From Lentisphaeria bacterium (lineage in GTDB: Bacteria; Verrucomicrobiota; Lentisphaeria; Victivallales; Victivallaceae), in the NCBI GenBank assembly GCA_022009855.1, contig CP091727.1:2914001-2978000 (forward strand): a DNA stretch of 64,000 nucleotides, read 5' to 3'. This document shows positions 62,775-64,000 of this stretch, one piece after another. A program made the position numbers and the translations under genes. Position 1 is the first letter of the stretch, and every line of letters starts with the position of its first letter. The notes beneath the pieces were generated by a model. That model did no database searches and was not told where the DNA came from. It saw only the letters and a list, made by a program, of their open reading frames with translations.

Positions 62775-63498
62775 AAAATTGAAGGAACTGCGCTTGCCTG
62801 GTATTGCAGAAAATCTTGACATTCGAGTACAAGAAACCAGAAGTAATCAGCTTGATTTCGAGGAGTTCCTTGAAATTTTGATTGATGATGAGCTTGTTAT
62901 GAGAGCGAATAAAAAGAAGGAACGGGCTCTAAAGAAAGCAAATTTCAGAAATCTGAAAACGTTGGAAGATTTCAATTGGCAGTTCAATCCCAATATTGAT
63001 CGGGGAATTTTTTATAATCTGGAAACTTGTCAGTTCATCCGTGAGTACCGAGATATTTTGCTCATTGGTCCACCAAGAACAGGAAAGACTCAGTTGGCCC
63101 AAGCTGTCGGTTATGAGGCAATCAAAAGAAACTTTGCTGTCATTTACACCTCAATTTTCGATATGGTCAGAGAATTGCAATTTTCTGAACTAGGTAAAGA
63201 GAATAGTATTTTGAGCAAATATCTGAAATGCGATTTGCTGATCATCGATGATATGGGGCTGAAGAGTTTACCGGATAGAGCTGGAGAATACTTGTTTGAA
63301 ATCATCATGAGACGGTATGAACTTAAAGCCACAATGATGACCAGCAATCGTCCTATTGAAGACTGGGGGAAATTGATTGGTGATATACCTACTGCTGGAG
63401 CAATTCTTGACCGACTTTTGCCGCATACTCTGATTATTCCATTTAAGGGAAAAAGTTATCGACTTAGCAAAAATATGAAAAATGAACCGAAACACTAA
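62767..63498 (+). CDS. istB: IstB-like ATP-binding protein of IS21 family
   Basis: 243 residues, intact. MIEKLKELRLPGIAENLD start, Walker A IGPPRTGKTQL, LLIIDDMGL (Walker B), MMTSNRPIEDWGKLIGD and the DRLLPHTLIIPFKG end. Helper ATPase of IS21 transposition. Its transposase partner is reduced to a tail, so it is orphaned. Confidence 0.9.
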   Translation: MIEKLKELRLPGIAENLDIRVQETRSNQLDFEEFLEILIDDELVMRANKKKERALKKANFRNLKTLEDFNWQFNPNIDRGIFYNLETCQFIREYRDILLIGPPRTGKTQLAQAVGYEAIKRNFAVIYTSIFDMVRELQFSELGKENSILSKYLKCDLLIIDDMGLKSLPDRAGEYLFEIIMRRYELKATMMTSNRPIEDWGKLIGDIPTAGAILDRLLPHTLIIPFKGKSYRLSKNMKNEPKH

Positions 63499-63507
63499 AG
63501 AAGTACC

Positions 63508-63564
63508 TGACTCAATTGTATCAGGTTCTGCTGTTCAGAAGAAGAAAAAATTTTTCTTCTGAAC
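63508..63564 (+). terminator. Tandem hairpins after istB
   Basis: CCTGA/TCAGG (63506-63525) and a strong stem GTTCAGAAGAA/TTCTTCTGAAC (63533-63564) with an A/T-rich centre. Probably ends istB transcripts. The gap 63565-63866 beyond is AT-rich with no gene visible. Confidence 0.5.
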
Positions 63565-63866
63565 TCTTGAAAAGCCATTATAGAAGTAGTTTTTTAAACA
63601 AAACTGGTGGTGCATTTTCAGGTGCCCAGTGACAATTGCACGACAGATGATTGAGAAAAAACTTCTTCCCCTGTAAACATAAGCCATCCGCAAGCTATAA
63701 AGGGAAACGATGCATTTTTCGGCATCATGTGCCCAATATCGCCAATGCAGAATAGAACAATGAAAATCAAGCAAAAAATATTAAAATATATTCTTTTGTA
63801 ACAAAAAATACACCAATAATACAGTTTTACATTTGTAATAAACAAAACAGACGGTATATTCCAGTT

Positions 63867-64000
63867 ATGACACAGAAAACAAACATTAAAACAAGGTTTG
63901 CTGAAATGGATGATCGTTGGCTGTCAATGAAAGAAATTTCCGAGTATCTCGGTGCCCGCCGGGAAACGATTTCTCGCTGGATTGAAACCAAGGATATGCC
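63867..64000 (+). CDS. Helix-turn-helix (excisionase/HTH_17-type) protein, partial
   Basis: 44 codons are visible before the window ends. MDDRWLSMKEISEYLGARRE then TISRWIETKDM is the start of a MerR/excisionase-like DNA-binding domain. Such small proteins are common beside mobile elements. The 3' part lies outside the window. Confidence 0.6.
   Translation, partial: MTQKTNIKTRFAEMDDRWLSMKEISEYLGARRETISRWIETKDM

Noticed and set aside
1..64000. Search for CRISPR arrays, rRNA and tRNA genes
   Set aside because: No regularly spaced repeats and no rRNA or cloverleaf-type signatures were seen by eye.

Overview
The window looks like the chromosome of a member of the PVC superphylum, most likely Lentisphaerota and Victivallis-like. 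This is inference. The grounds are a prepilin-type protein of the xLPALxxARE kind next to CBM-bearing glycoside hydrolases, a WbsX/GH99-like hydrolase between AraC regulators, Ser/Thr kinases paired with an ECF sigma factor, and a heavy insertion-sequence load. No rRNA, tRNA or CRISPR array was found. A strong caveat applies throughout: more than forty otherwise intact genes are split by single-base frame changes, many of them at short homopolymer runs. I read most of these as consensus errors rather than real decay, and I describe genes as reconstructed across them.

Layout. 1-5.5 kb: two glycoside hydrolases and a 5'-truncated prepilin-type gene. 5.6-11.2 kb: a pile-up of mobile elements (IS200-like, an IS5-family element inserted at the stop codon of an IS4-family transposase, a broken IS110, an IS256 remnant) with a 5'-truncated Mrr-type endonuclease. 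11.4-11.75 kb: a long nested hairpin that may be 6S RNA, then an intrinsic terminator. 11.9-34.6 kb: one large same-strand cluster for a Flp/Tad pilus. It holds three Flp-like pilins, a prepilin peptidase, two TadE-like proteins and one TadG-like protein, CpaB, a secretin, TadB, TadC and two TadA/CpaF ATPases. A phosphothreonine signalling set is interleaved: a large kinase with PEGA and Sel1 domains, a PP2C phosphatase, a small atypical kinase, and FHA domains on three proteins including one ATPase. This cluster is the most interesting system in the window.

34.6-41.5 kb: remnants of an IS4 transposase and of an AAA-ATPase gene, an AAA/DUF4143 ATPase, and a MobF conjugative relaxase-helicase with no other transfer genes nearby. 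41.5-46 kb: a WbsX/GH99-like gene with two AraC regulators, and a prepilin gene cut right after its FTLIELLV motif. 46-54.6 kb: an IS66 remnant and a complete IS66 in opposite orientation. The complete copy, with an 8-bp target duplication, splits a membrane sulfatase-like gene that forms an operon with a methyltransferase and a small membrane protein.

54.7-62.2 kb: an intact IS4-family transposase, then an FGE-domain protein, a secreted tetrapeptide-repeat protein, an esterase, an ECF sigma factor overlapping a Ser/Thr kinase, and an MBL hydrolase. The first two share a conserved upstream motif and hairpin. 62.3-64 kb: a second IS256 remnant inverted relative to the first, IS21 istA (tail) and istB, and the start of an HTH DNA-binding gene.
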